Assembly: GCA_028875245.1 (NCBI GenBank) | Contig: JAPPEU010000080.1 | Location: 19,577 to 83,576, forward strand | Direction: 5' to 3' | Origin: Chloroflexota bacterium | GTDB taxonomy: Bacteria > Chloroflexota > Anaerolineae > Aggregatilineales > Phototrophicaceae | Length of the DNA stretch: 64,000 bases | In this document: positions 36,587 through 45,178 of the stretch, piece by piece | Layout of the letters: the number at the start of each line of letters is the position of its first letter | How positions within the stretch are numbered: the stretch's first letter is position 1 | Translations under genes and position numbers: made by a program | The notes under the pieces: generated by a model | What the model was told of the DNA's origin: nothing | The model's database searches: none | Seen by the model: the letters and a program-made list of their open reading frames with translations, nothing else

Positions 36587-37009
36587 GTGGTGTATATCCC
36601 AGCAGGCCTGCGCGATCGCGTCGTCGCGCGCGCTCGTGGCAATTGTGAGTATTGTCAGACGCAGGCGAGCGTCGTCGTTTGGATGCATATCGACCACATT
36701 GTCCCACGTGCGGTTGGTGGAGAAACCAACTTGGACAATCTCTGCCTGGCCTGCATCAGTTGCAACGGCGCCAAACATCGATTTCAGTTAGGCATAGATC
36801 CAGACACAGGGCAGCGGACGCCGCTCTACAACCCGCGAAAACAAGTGTGGCTTGATCACTTTGCCTGGAGCGACGACGGCACGATTTTGGTCGGTCTCAC
36901 CTCTGTCGGACGCGCAACTGTAGAGCGCTTGCGAATGAACCGCGAGGACATGATTCGGTCCCGGCGGCGATGGATTGCTGCTGGCTGGCATCCACCGTTT
37001 GAAACCTAG
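36587..37009 (+). CDS. HNH endonuclease
   Basis: The protein is about 140 aa, starting at GTG 36587 or GTG 36590. A zinc-type HNH nuclease core is visible: CEYCQ, HIDHIVPRAVGGETNLDNLCLACISCN, with paired cysteines and the catalytic His in the DHI segment. Such stand-alone HNH proteins occur in restriction systems, homing elements or toxin roles. It is paired with the small gene just upstream and converges on the DNA methyltransferase gene. Confidence 0.85.
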   Translation: MVYIPAGLRDRVVARARGNCEYCQTQASVVVWMHIDHIVPRAVGGETNLDNLCLACISCNGAKHRFQLGIDPDTGQRTPLYNPRKQVWLDHFAWSDDGTILVGLTSVGRATVERLRMNREDMIRSRRRWIAAGWHPPFET

Positions 37010-37047
37010 CGACTGCTGTCATCCGGTCCGTGTCTCTGTGGCGAATC

Positions 37048-38787
37048 CTACATCAAATCCCGCTGCGCCGCCCCATCCGTCGAGCGCACACGCGCCGCCT
37101 GTTTGAACGTCCCATGCGGCGAGGGCATATCCACCCCCGCGCCCCCCAGCAAATCGCTGATGGTCAGAATTTGCAGCTTGCGATAAGGCTTCTGCCACAA
37201 GGGCGATTCATACCAGCCGGCCGCCAGCGCCTCTTTCAGCATTGGCCGCGTCGGATTTTCCAGCGTGATGAAAACGCCAATGGCCGCTTTCTCTCGCTCG
37301 ACCGTCCAGTTCAAATCGCGGATTTCCTTCGCCGAAACTTTGCCCGACTTGACCTGCGCGATGACTTTCCTCGGCTTGGGCTTGCCTTTGTCGTCTTGCT
37401 CAAAGAAGTTGATGACGCCGTCGATGCCCTTGTCCGCGCCCTTCACCCCCCGTCTTGAACCCGCCTGCCCGCCGACCGGTTTCGCGCCCACCAGCGACAG
37501 CGCCCACCACTCGAATTGATAGCGCCCTTCGTTGGCGGAATCCTGCGCCAGTTCGCGCGCGCCTTCTTCGGTCGTCGGCTCGCCGATGACCTCGTAATCC
37601 TCGCCCGATTCCAACTCGAACATGTCCAGCAAGCGGTACTTTTGCAAGGCGATTGACAGATGCGTGATGTCAATGCCGATCCATTTGCGGCCGAGCTTGT
37701 GCGCCGCCGCAATCGCCGTGCCGCAGCCGCAGAAGGGATCCAGGACGATGTCGCTTTCGTTCGACGAGGCGCGGATGATGCGTTCGAGCAAGGCTTCGGG
37801 TTTTTGGGTGGGGTAGCCGAGGCGTTCTTTGGCGTGTGAAGATATTGGCTTTACATCTGTCCAGAGATCGCCAGCTATCTGACCACGAGCGTCTGCAAGA
37901 TATCGCTTAAGGCGGGGTTGCCCATTTTCTTTAGCAGGCCAATGAATCATTCCAAGACTATCCAACACGTCAAGCTTAGCGTGAATACTCAAACCATTCC
38001 ACTGATTTTCTGGAGGCAAATCGACTTTCAGCCACTCAGGGAAACGATTGTATCCCGGCAATGCCCAAGCACGCCCTCGACTTGGCTCTCGGTCTCGCCA
38101 AGGTTCGTATGCCTCTGGGCCGCCTGCCTTTCCACCTGTGATTGCGTCGGCACTGTAGTTACCCTTTTCATCCTGATATCTGAAACCAGTGCGAATGTAT
38201 TCCTCATCGTACTCCATGTAATTTACATTCCAACACCATTCCGAACTACGACTATACATCAAGATAATGTCATGTATTGCAGACCATTGTTTGCTGCTTA
38301 GATCATGTGCGCTTGTTCGTTTCCAAACTACCTCGTTCCGGAACTGAGCGGGCCCAAATATCGCGTCCAGCACAATCTTGAGATAATGGCTCGCGGTCGG
38401 GTCGCAGTGCAGATACAGACTGCCGGTCGGCTTCAGCACCCGCCGCAACTCGACCAGCCGCGCCGTCATCATCACCAAATAGGCCATCATCTGGTTGCGG
38501 TCGATCAGGTTCAGCAGCGCTTCAATCGCGGTGCTCACTTTCTCCGGCGCGTCGACTATTAAGTCGCGGTAAGTCTCCTCAGCCGTCTCGCCCCAATGCC
38601 AGGTGTCCTCGAAGGCGGTGATCTGCGCTTCGCTGTCCGCGCCGCTTTCCGCTTTGAAGAGCACATTGTAATTGCGGTTGCTGTTGAAGGGCGGGTCGAG
38701 ATAAATCAGGTCGACGCATTCATCGGGGAAGTATTCCCGATTGCGCAGGATCTCGAGGTTGTCGCCGTAGTAAAGTCGGTTTTTCAT
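37048..38787 (-). CDS. Beta-class site-specific DNA methyltransferase with C-terminal Mrr-like domain
   Basis: The protein is 579 aa. Motif IV DPPF (residues 31-34) precedes motif I DPFCGCGTAIAAA, followed by GIDITHLS, the beta-class (type III Mod-like) order. The middle third (about 37820-38400) is AT-richer, as target-recognition regions often are. After about residue 430 the chain has GADKGIDGVINF, then KVIAQVKSGKVS, a D...QxK pattern of Mrr-type restriction endonuclease folds. The gene could therefore encode modification and cleavage in one chain, which is inference. No helicase/Res subunit is adjacent. It is divergent from the ThDP enzyme. Confidence 0.85.
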   Translation of the reverse strand: MKNRLYYGDNLEILRNREYFPDECVDLIYLDPPFNSNRNYNVLFKAESGADSEAQITAFEDTWHWGETAEETYRDLIVDAPEKVSTAIEALLNLIDRNQMMAYLVMMTARLVELRRVLKPTGSLYLHCDPTASHYLKIVLDAIFGPAQFRNEVVWKRTSAHDLSSKQWSAIHDIILMYSRSSEWCWNVNYMEYDEEYIRTGFRYQDEKGNYSADAITGGKAGGPEAYEPWRDREPSRGRAWALPGYNRFPEWLKVDLPPENQWNGLSIHAKLDVLDSLGMIHWPAKENGQPRLKRYLADARGQIAGDLWTDVKPISSHAKERLGYPTQKPEALLERIIRASSNESDIVLDPFCGCGTAIAAAHKLGRKWIGIDITHLSIALQKYRLLDMFELESGEDYEVIGEPTTEEGARELAQDSANEGRYQFEWWALSLVGAKPVGGQAGSRRGVKGADKGIDGVINFFEQDDKGKPKPRKVIAQVKSGKVSAKEIRDLNWTVEREKAAIGVFITLENPTRPMLKEALAAGWYESPLWQKPYRKLQILTISDLLGGAGVDMPSPHGTFKQAARVRSTDGAAQRDLM

Positions 38788-38867
38788 GGGCAGGGCTCGC
38801 GCTCAGGATTGGCGCGCCTAGTATAGCATAGCGGGTGCTTACTCGGACTCCGCTCAATGCGGAAAAA

Positions 38868-38921
38868 ACTCTGTGTCCTCTGTGCCGAAGGGCTGTGTCT
38901 ACGCGCCCCTCTGTGGTTAAA
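38868..38921. repeat. CTCTGTG-type dispersed repeat
   Basis: It contains ACTCTGTGTCCTCTGTG, a GTGTCTACGCGCC motif and CCCTCTGTGGTTAAAT, between the divergent methyltransferase and ThDP genes. The middle motif is the reverse complement of the TAGACAC motif found inside several REP hairpins. Confidence 0.55.
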
Positions 38922-38961
38922 TCTGTTTTGTTGACCCACAACCAAGCACAGGAGACCCATC

Positions 38962-40593
38962 TTGCCCCTCAAAACAGGCGGCGAAGCAACCGTAGAAGCC
39001 CTCATCGCCCACGGCGCGCGCACCCTCTTCGGGCTGCCCGGCATCCAAAACGACTGGCTCTACAACGCCCTCTTCGACAACCGCGACCAAATCCGCGTCA
39101 TCCACCCGCGCCACGAACAAGGCTGCGCCTACATGGCCCTCGGTTACGCGCTGGCGACCGGCGAGCCGGGCCTCTTCAATGTCGTGCCGGGTCCCGGCCT
39201 CCTCAACGCGACCGCCGCCATGGCGACCGCCTACGCCCTCAACGCCAAAGTCTTCTGCCTCACCGGGCAGATCCTCAGCCGCAACATCGGCAAAGGCATC
39301 GGCGACTTGCACGAGATACCGCAGCAGTCCGAGGTCTTGCGCGGGCTGACCAAGTGGCATGACATGGTGCTGCATCCCAGCGATGCCGGGCGCAAGGTGG
39401 CGCAGGCTTTCTTCGAGATGGAATCGGGGCGTCCGCGGCCGGTCGCCCTCGAAATCCCGCCCGATGTCCTGAAGCTGCGCGCTGAAGTGCCGGAGCCGCC
39501 GACGCCCTGGCCCGCCTTCGCGCCACCGGTCGACGCCGGCGCCATCGAGACCGCCGGGCAGTGGCTGGGCGCGGCGCGGAATCCGCTGATATTCGTTGGC
39601 GGCGGGGCGCAAGACGTCAGCGCCGAGGTGAAGCAACTGGCCGAGCTGCTTCAAGCGCCGGTCGTCGCCTACCGAACGGGGCATGGCGTGCTCGACAGCC
39701 GCCATCCGCTCAGCCTGAAACTGCCCGAGGCGCACGCTTATTACAAAGCGACCGATGTCGTGCTGGCGATCGGCAGCCACATGCGAACGCCCCTGCAGCG
39801 CTGGGGCAGCGACAGCGACATGAAGATCATCCGCATTGATGTGGACAGCGACGCCATGGGCAGGATTCAGCGGCCCGATCTGCCGATTGTGGCGCGGGCG
39901 GAGGATGCCTTGCCGCCGCTGCTGAACGCCGCCGACCGGCACAACCGTAAGCGGGAGCCGCGCGATGAGCAGATGCGCGCGCTGAAGGCGGATTGGGCGC
40001 AGACCAGCGCCTTCCTCGAGCCGCAGATCAGCTATCTGGCGATTATTCGCGAAGAATTGGGCGAGGACGGCATCTTCGTTGATGAGTTGACGCAGATGGC
40101 TTATGCCGCGCGCATCATCATGCCGGTTTACAAACCGCGCAGTTATTTCAGCAGCGGGTATCAGGGCACGCTGGGCTACGGCTTCCCGACGGCTTTGGGC
40201 GTCAAGGTGGCGCGGCCGGATCTGCCGGTGCTGTCAATCGCTGGCGATGGCGGCTTCATGTTCAGCGTCGGCGAATTGGCGACCGCCGTGCAGCACCGAA
40301 TCCCGCTCGTGACCATCATCTTCAACAACAACGCCTATGGCAATGTGCGCACGATGCAGATTCGCGATTATGAGGAACGCGTGATCGCCACGGATTTGCT
40401 CAATCCCGATTTTGTCAAACTGGGTGAAGCCTTCGGCGCCAATGCCTTCCGCGCCGAAGATGAGGGGCAGCTGCGGGCGGCAATGCGTTATGGCTTCGCC
40501 AGCGAGCTGCCGACGATCATCGAAGTGCCGATTGGCGAAACGCCCAGCCTCGATCGCCTGCGCGATCAGGGTCGCATCCGCCCGCCTCGTTGA
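38962..40593 (+). CDS. ThDP-dependent enzyme (acetolactate synthase-like)
   Basis: The protein is 543 aa. The start is a TTG at 38962 with AGGAG about 7 nt upstream. It has an N-terminal glutamate segment IRVIHPRHEQGCAYMALGYA, the central nucleotide-fold domain ARNPLIFVGGGAQDVS and C-terminal LSIAGDGGFMFSVGELATAVQ with IIFNNNAYGNV, i.e. the three domains of the acetolactate synthase/benzoylformate decarboxylase family. No small regulatory subunit (IlvN) is adjacent, so anabolic AHAS is unlikely. A catabolic lyase or decarboxylase is more probable; the substrate is unknown. Confidence 0.85.
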   Translation: MPLKTGGEATVEALIAHGARTLFGLPGIQNDWLYNALFDNRDQIRVIHPRHEQGCAYMALGYALATGEPGLFNVVPGPGLLNATAAMATAYALNAKVFCLTGQILSRNIGKGIGDLHEIPQQSEVLRGLTKWHDMVLHPSDAGRKVAQAFFEMESGRPRPVALEIPPDVLKLRAEVPEPPTPWPAFAPPVDAGAIETAGQWLGAARNPLIFVGGGAQDVSAEVKQLAELLQAPVVAYRTGHGVLDSRHPLSLKLPEAHAYYKATDVVLAIGSHMRTPLQRWGSDSDMKIIRIDVDSDAMGRIQRPDLPIVARAEDALPPLLNAADRHNRKREPRDEQMRALKADWAQTSAFLEPQISYLAIIREELGEDGIFVDELTQMAYAARIIMPVYKPRSYFSSGYQGTLGYGFPTALGVKVARPDLPVLSIAGDGGFMFSVGELATAVQHRIPLVTIIFNNNAYGNVRTMQIRDYEERVIATDLLNPDFVKLGEAFGANAFRAEDEGQLRAAMRYGFASELPTIIEVPIGETPSLDRLRDQGRIRPPR

Positions 40594-40607
40594 GGTGGAA
40601 GCGCTCG

Positions 40608-41453
40608 ATGTCCCAATTCATTCTTCCGCCCGCTGGCGCCATATACCGGTCGCTCTCTCGCCTGATTGAGGAGGCGGATCTTGTTTTCTTCGCCGGGCTG
40701 CCGGGCGTCGGCAAGAGCCTGCTCCTGCAGCAAATGTCGCTGATGGCGCTGGCGACCGGGCGCCCGGTGACGCTGCTGCAATGGGATGTGGCGCGGCAGC
40801 CCTTCGAGCGGCCCCGCTATCCGCTCTCGCAGGGCGCCACCCATCCACTGGTCATCCGAGCGACTGGCCTCTGGCTGCGGCGCGCGCTGGTCGAATGGCA
40901 TGCGAATGCGCCGTCATCAGGCGGCATGTTAATTGGCGAAGCGCCCCTGATCGGCGGCCGCTTGATGGAAGTCGCAAGACCGGCCGACGATGACGCTGAA
41001 GCGATTCTGCGCGACGGGCGAACGCAATTTGTCCTGCCGGCGCCATCGATACGGGTGCGCGCGCTGATCGAAGCGAGACGGGCCCATTCGATCGCCCGCC
41101 CGCAACATGAAAACGAAGCGCATGACGCGCCGCCCGACCTGCTGCGCGCGCTTTGGGCTGACCTGGTTCAAGTGGCCGCGGCCCTGGGTTTGGCCGAGGC
41201 GGCCGCGCAGGACGCGCCTTATTCGCCTGAAATATACACGGCGGTCTATCGCCATTTGCTGCGGCGTCGCCATGTGCAAACGCTTAGGATTGACCAGGAC
41301 TTGCAGCCGACCGCTTCTGTGTATGCGCTGGATGAGGACCTGCCGAATCTACAGGCCAGGACCGACCAGGCCACTGAAATCCTCGAAGCGCTGGAAGCGT
41401 CGATGACGCTCGCGCAAGTGATGGCCGCCGCCGAGAAGTGGTATGAAGTCTAG
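40608..41453 (+). CDS. Orphan P-loop NTPase of unknown function
   Basis: The protein is 281 aa from ATG 40608 (an upstream TTG 40590 overlaps the previous stop). Walker A GLPGVGKSLLLQQM lies near residues 31-44, and a hydrophobic strand ADLVFFAGLP leads into it. No Walker B motif is clear, and the middle contains an RPQHENEAHDAPPDLLRALW helical segment. It resembles kinase-like or RecA-like small P-loop folds but was not recognised. Convergent with the Rid gene (4-bp overlap) and possibly co-transcribed with the ThDP enzyme. Confidence 0.65.
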   Translation: MSQFILPPAGAIYRSLSRLIEEADLVFFAGLPGVGKSLLLQQMSLMALATGRPVTLLQWDVARQPFERPRYPLSQGATHPLVIRATGLWLRRALVEWHANAPSSGGMLIGEAPLIGGRLMEVARPADDDAEAILRDGRTQFVLPAPSIRVRALIEARRAHSIARPQHENEAHDAPPDLLRALWADLVQVAAALGLAEAAAQDAPYSPEIYTAVYRHLLRRRHVQTLRIDQDLQPTASVYALDEDLPNLQARTDQATEILEALEASMTLAQVMAAAEKWYEV

Positions 41454-41869
41454 GCGCGCTCCTCCGGAATCACGGCGAAGACATCAATCTCAAAATCGGC
41501 ATAGGGCTTGCCCAAGGCTTTGACGACCACGCCTGTCGAACAAGGATACACCTCCGGCATGTGGCGGGCGAGCACCGGGTAGACCAGATCGCGATAAGCG
41601 GCGTCGGTGACGTAAGTCGTGATTTTGCAGATGTCTTCCATGAGGGCGCCGGCCGCTTCCAGAATGATCTTCACATTTTTCATCGCGTTGTCCGCCTGCG
41701 CCGCCGGGTCGCCCTCGCCGACGAAAGCCATGTTGTCCATCGTCAAGCCCGTCTGCCCCTCGACGAAGACCATGTTGCCAGCGCGCACGGCTTTGCTGGT
41801 GCGATAGTCGATGTCGGGGAAGATGTCGCCGCCCTTGCTGGTTTTGGTGAGGATTCGCTGGTGTGACAT
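41450..41869 (-). CDS. Rid (YjgF/YER057c/UK114) family protein lacking the RidA arginine
   Basis: The protein is 139 aa. [13 protein letters not shown] and [33 protein letters not shown] fit the Rid fold. In RidA the imine-hydrolysing arginine sits in a P-x-R-S-x-V context near the C-terminus; here the aligned stretch reads YPCSTGVVV with no Arg. It is therefore more likely a non-RidA Rid subfamily member. The start codon is preceded by a GGAGC-type site. Confidence 0.85.
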   Translation of the reverse strand: MSHQRILTKTSKGGDIFPDIDYRTSKAVRAGNMVFVEGQTGLTMDNMAFVGEGDPAAQADNAMKNVKIILEAAGALMEDICKITTYVTDAAYRDLVYPVLARHMPEVYPCSTGVVVKALGKPYADFEIDVFAVIPEERA

Positions 41870-41895
41870 GATTGGCTCCTTTTTCCTTTTCTTTT

Positions 41896-41925
41896 AACAC
41901 AGAGGACGCGGAGGACACAGAGGTT
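41896..41925. repeat. ACAGAGGACGCGGAG dispersed repeat
   Basis: A copy of the CAGAGGAC repeat family in the gap between the divergent Rid and Gfo/Idh genes. Confidence 0.55.
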
Positions 41926-41992
41926 TTTTCGCGCGCCTGCGGCGGAATCGGTTAGAATTCGGCGCAGGTCTATTCGTAGACAGGGTGATGCG

Positions 41993-43297
41993 ATGTCAAA
42001 CATGAAACGTTACGCAATTGTCGGCACGGGATCGCGCGCCGGCATGTATGTCGATGCGATAACGGGCAAATTCAGCGATTGCGCCGCCCTTGTCGGCTTG
42101 TGCGACCTGAGCCAAACGCGCATGGATTGGCACAATAGCGGGTTGCGGAGGCGCGGAATCCCGCCGGCGCCGACATACCGCGCGGAGGACTTCAACCGCA
42201 TGATCAGCGAGGCGCGCGCCGAGACGATTATCGTCACGACTCTCGATGCCTGGCATCACGACTACATCCTGCGCGCGCTGGAACGCGGCTGCGATGTGAT
42301 CTGCGAAAAGCCGCTGACGACAACGCTCGATCGCCTGATCTTGATCGACGACGCGATGAAGCGGACTGGCAAATCGCTGCGCGTGACCTTCAATTATCGC
42401 TACGCGCCGGCCTTCACGCGCTTCCGCGAGCTCATCCGTGATGGAACTGTCGGGGCTCCGCTGGCGGTCGATTTCTCCTGGCTTCTGGATACGAGCCACG
42501 GCGCCGATTATTTCCGCCGCTGGCACCGCGAGAAGGAAGAGAGCGGCGGCCTGCTGGTGCACAAAGCGACGCATCACTTCGATCTGGTCAACTGGTGGAT
42601 TGATTCTTATCCCGCGCAGGTCTTCGCCCTGGGCGATCTGCTCTTTTATGGGGCAGCCAACGCTGAAGCGCGTGGCGAGCATTATTCGTACAGCCGCTAC
42701 ACCGGCGAAGAAGCGGCAAAGGACGACCCCTTCGCCTTGCGCCTGGACGAGAAGGAAGCCTACGCCGGGCTCTACCTGGCGGCCGAAGCGGAGACGGGCT
42801 ACATCCGCGACCGCAATGTCTTCGGCGAGCCGATCACGGCCGAGGACACGATGACGGTCAGCGCGCGCTATGCCAACGGCCTGTTGCTGTCTTATTGTCT
42901 GGTCGCCTACGCGCCCTGGGAAGGTTTGCGCGTGGCGGTTACCGGGACGCGCGGACGCCTCGAGATGGACGTCGCTGAGACGGTGACCCATCTCAAACCG
43001 GACAGCGCCTCGGCCGCGGCCAGCAAAGGCGCCTTCAAGCAAACGGCGATCCGCGTTTTCCCGATGTTCGGCGCGGGCTATGAGGTGGATGTGCCGCTCG
43101 CCCAAGGCGGGCATGGCGGCGCTGACCCGCTGATGCTGGAGGCGCTCTTTTCGCCGAATCCACCGCCGGACCCGCTGAAGCGCGCGGCCACCTACATCGA
43201 TGGCGCGGCGTCGATTCTGCTGGGCATCGCCGCCAACATGTCGATTGAAAGCGGCGAGCTGGTGGATGTAGGCGAGCTGTTTGACTTGGCGAGGTAG
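41993..43297 (+). CDS. Gfo/Idh/MocA family oxidoreductase
   Basis: The protein is 434 aa. It has [18 protein letters not shown] at the N-terminus, [11 protein letters not shown] at about residue 105, and [19 protein letters not shown] in the C-terminal domain. The long C-terminal half ([35 protein letters not shown]) matches the longer polyol/glycoside Gfo/Idh subgroup. The substrate is unknown. It directly precedes the RAYT element. Confidence 0.85.
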   Translation: MSNMKRYAIVGTGSRAGMYVDAITGKFSDCAALVGLCDLSQTRMDWHNSGLRRRGIPPAPTYRAEDFNRMISEARAETIIVTTLDAWHHDYILRALERGCDVICEKPLTTTLDRLILIDDAMKRTGKSLRVTFNYRYAPAFTRFRELIRDGTVGAPLAVDFSWLLDTSHGADYFRRWHREKEESGGLLVHKATHHFDLVNWWIDSYPAQVFALGDLLFYGAANAEARGEHYSYSRYTGEEAAKDDPFALRLDEKEAYAGLYLAAEAETGYIRDRNVFGEPITAEDTMTVSARYANGLLLSYCLVAYAPWEGLRVAVTGTRGRLEMDVAETVTHLKPDSASAAASKGAFKQTAIRVFPMFGAGYEVDVPLAQGGHGGADPLMLEALFSPNPPPDPLKRAATYIDGAASILLGIAANMSIESGELVDVGELFDLAR

Positions 43298-43316
43298 TTC
43301 GCCCGTCCAGCGTCGG

Positions 43317-43945
43317 TGTAGGGGCGAGGCGGTGACTCGCCCATCACCTGCCCGGTATATTCAATGAATCTTCTGACCAGCGCCCAGGATTGGAAATGAT
43401 GTAGGCTCGAATCTCATTCAGCGACTCCTCATTGCGAATGATGTGCTCGTAGTAGCCGCGTTGCCAAACAGGAGCTTCACGCGTCGCCGCGACTGACCGT
43501 ATACGTTTTGTAGCGATAGATTTGAAATGTCCGATAATCTGCCCGAGCGAACCAGCCGTATTCTGCAAATTGGCATTGTGGCATTCATTAGCTGACTTGT
43601 TGGCCGTTGCGTCTTCGACAATCAATACGACGCCATGGAGGTGATTGGGCATGATCGCATAGGCATCCAATTCGACATTGGCTCGAACAGTTTCCGTCCG
43701 TCGCCACTCGTCATTCACGATCTCGCCCCACTGGCTGAGAAGCATGTTGCCATCAATCACCGTACCAAATGTGTTGTGACGCTGATATGTGCAAATGGTT
43801 ATAAAGTATGCGCCAGATTGCCTATAGTCGTAACCCCGCAGGCGCATTGATCGCCGAAATCGCTGCAGATTGAGCGTGTCTTGGCAGGTCATGACACAGT
43901 TTCCAACATCTGCTTCGGTGGGCGAGTCACCGCCTCGCCCCTACA
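43317..43945. mobile_element. REPtron: RAYT gene between perfect 27-nt inverted REP hairpins
   Basis: The left copy (43317-43343) and right copy (43919-43945) are perfect inverted repeats of 27 nt. Each has 5' GTAG followed by a GGGCGAG/CTCGCCC stem with a GCGGTGA loop. A 5' tetranucleotide GTAG plus hairpin is the known recognition structure of REP-associated tyrosine transposases, and the RAYT gene lies between the copies. More diverged hairpins with GTAG are spread over the window. Confidence 0.9.
43344..43892 (-). CDS. REP-associated tyrosine transposase (RAYT, Y1 HUH family)
   Basis: The protein is 182 aa. YDYRQSGAYFITICTYQR is the RAYT N-terminus; YAIMPNHLHGVV holds the HUH metal motif (His84, His86); WQRGYYEHIIRNEESL holds the catalytic tyrosine (Tyr147 or 148). 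RAYTs cut single-stranded REP hairpins at GTAG and are usually single-copy domesticated transposases. Codon use looks more AT-rich than neighbours. It is the only transposase in the window. Confidence 0.93.
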   Translation of the reverse strand: MTCQDTLNLQRFRRSMRLRGYDYRQSGAYFITICTYQRHNTFGTVIDGNMLLSQWGEIVNDEWRRTETVRANVELDAYAIMPNHLHGVVLIVEDATANKSANECHNANLQNTAGSLGQIIGHFKSIATKRIRSVAATREAPVWQRGYYEHIIRNEESLNEIRAYIISNPGRWSEDSLNIPGR

Positions 43946-43994
43946 TGTCTTGCTTTTGCATTGCTTTCTTGGTTTTGCTGAGATTCTGCATCTC

Positions 43995-44990
43995 CTAACG
44001 ATAACGCGAGCGCTCGCCCGTGCCCCACATATCAGGGTCGGGACCCAGCTTCAACTTGAGCTCATCGGTGGCGTCGTCAAGCCGCCTCATCGTCTCTTCT
44101 GACAGGCGCAGTTCGCCGGCGATCCGGTTGCTCTCAACCTGCGCTGGGTTGCGCGCGCCGGCCAGCACCGATGTCACCGCCGGCTTGTGCAAGAGCCAGG
44201 CCAGCGCCACATGCACCATCTCCTGGCCGATATCGGCGCAGATTTCGCGGATAGCGGCCACCGCGGCGAAGGTCTCGCTTTCAAAGCCGGCTGTGCCATG
44301 GCGCGAGTCCCGCCGGTCGCCGCGGAAGTGCCGTGTGCGCGTGCGCGAGTAGGGCATCTCGTCGGCGTCCTGATAGCGGCCGGTCAGCAGCGCCTGATTG
44401 AGCGGGCTGTAGGGCAGGATGCCGATGTTGGCGTCGACGCACTGCGGCTGAATGTTGAACTCGATGGCGCGCCAGAGCAGGCTGTAAGGCAGTTGATTGG
44501 CATCGTAGCGGCCGCAGCGCAGCATGTCCGGCATGTCCAATTCGCCGAAATTGCTGACGCCGATGACGCGGATCTTGCCCGCGCGCTGCATATCAAGCAG
44601 GGTCGCCATGCTGTCTTCAAAGGGCACGTCGCGGTTTGGCCAGTGCGCCTGATACAGGTCGATCACGTCGGTTTGCAGACGCTTCAGGCTGCGCTCGCAG
44701 GCGGCGCGGATGTCGTCGGGAGCCAGGTTTTTCTGGGCGACCTTGCTGGCGATGATCGCTTCGTCCCGCCGTCCCTTGAGGGCGCGGCCGAGCATCTCTT
44801 CCGAGTAGCCGTCGCCGTAGCCCTCGGCGGTATCGAAAAAGTTGATGCCGGCGTCGAGCGCGGCGTTTACCGCGCTGACCGTGTCCGTCTCGTCTTGCGC
44901 GCCCCAATAATCGCCGCCGACGATGCCCCAAAAGCCGACGCCAATCGGCGAGACCGTCAGCGCTGAGTTCCCCAGTTTTCTGCTTTGCAT
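43995..44990 (-). CDS. Aldo/keto reductase
   Basis: The protein is 331 aa from ATG 44990 (MQSRKLGNSALTVSPIGVGFW, the standard family start); the longer frame to 45161 is not believed. The catalytic Asp-Tyr segment NFFDTAEGYGDGYSEEMLGRAL and the catalytic His in DLYQAHWPNRDVP are present, with C-terminal cofactor-binding SVLAGARNPAQVESN. It probably reduces an aldose or ketose with NADPH. It is divergent from the ABC importer. Confidence 0.92.
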   Translation of the reverse strand: MQSRKLGNSALTVSPIGVGFWGIVGGDYWGAQDETDTVSAVNAALDAGINFFDTAEGYGDGYSEEMLGRALKGRRDEAIIASKVAQKNLAPDDIRAACERSLKRLQTDVIDLYQAHWPNRDVPFEDSMATLLDMQRAGKIRVIGVSNFGELDMPDMLRCGRYDANQLPYSLLWRAIEFNIQPQCVDANIGILPYSPLNQALLTGRYQDADEMPYSRTRTRHFRGDRRDSRHGTAGFESETFAAVAAIREICADIGQEMVHVALAWLLHKPAVTSVLAGARNPAQVESNRIAGELRLSEETMRRLDDATDELKLKLGPDPDMWGTGERSRYR

Positions 44991-45178
44991 CTGCTGCGTC
45001 CTTTCACATGATTCATCGTTCCAGCTGCCAGCCTGCCGCTTCAGGCGCCGCGGCGCCAATTTTGCCGTATTGTATTCTCGCCTGTCCAATGATAGGCTTG
45101 GCGGCGAACTCGGCGCCCCGCTACATCCGGGCTCTCGTATGAGTTCCCTTTGTATATCCATAATCTGGGAGAAGTACC

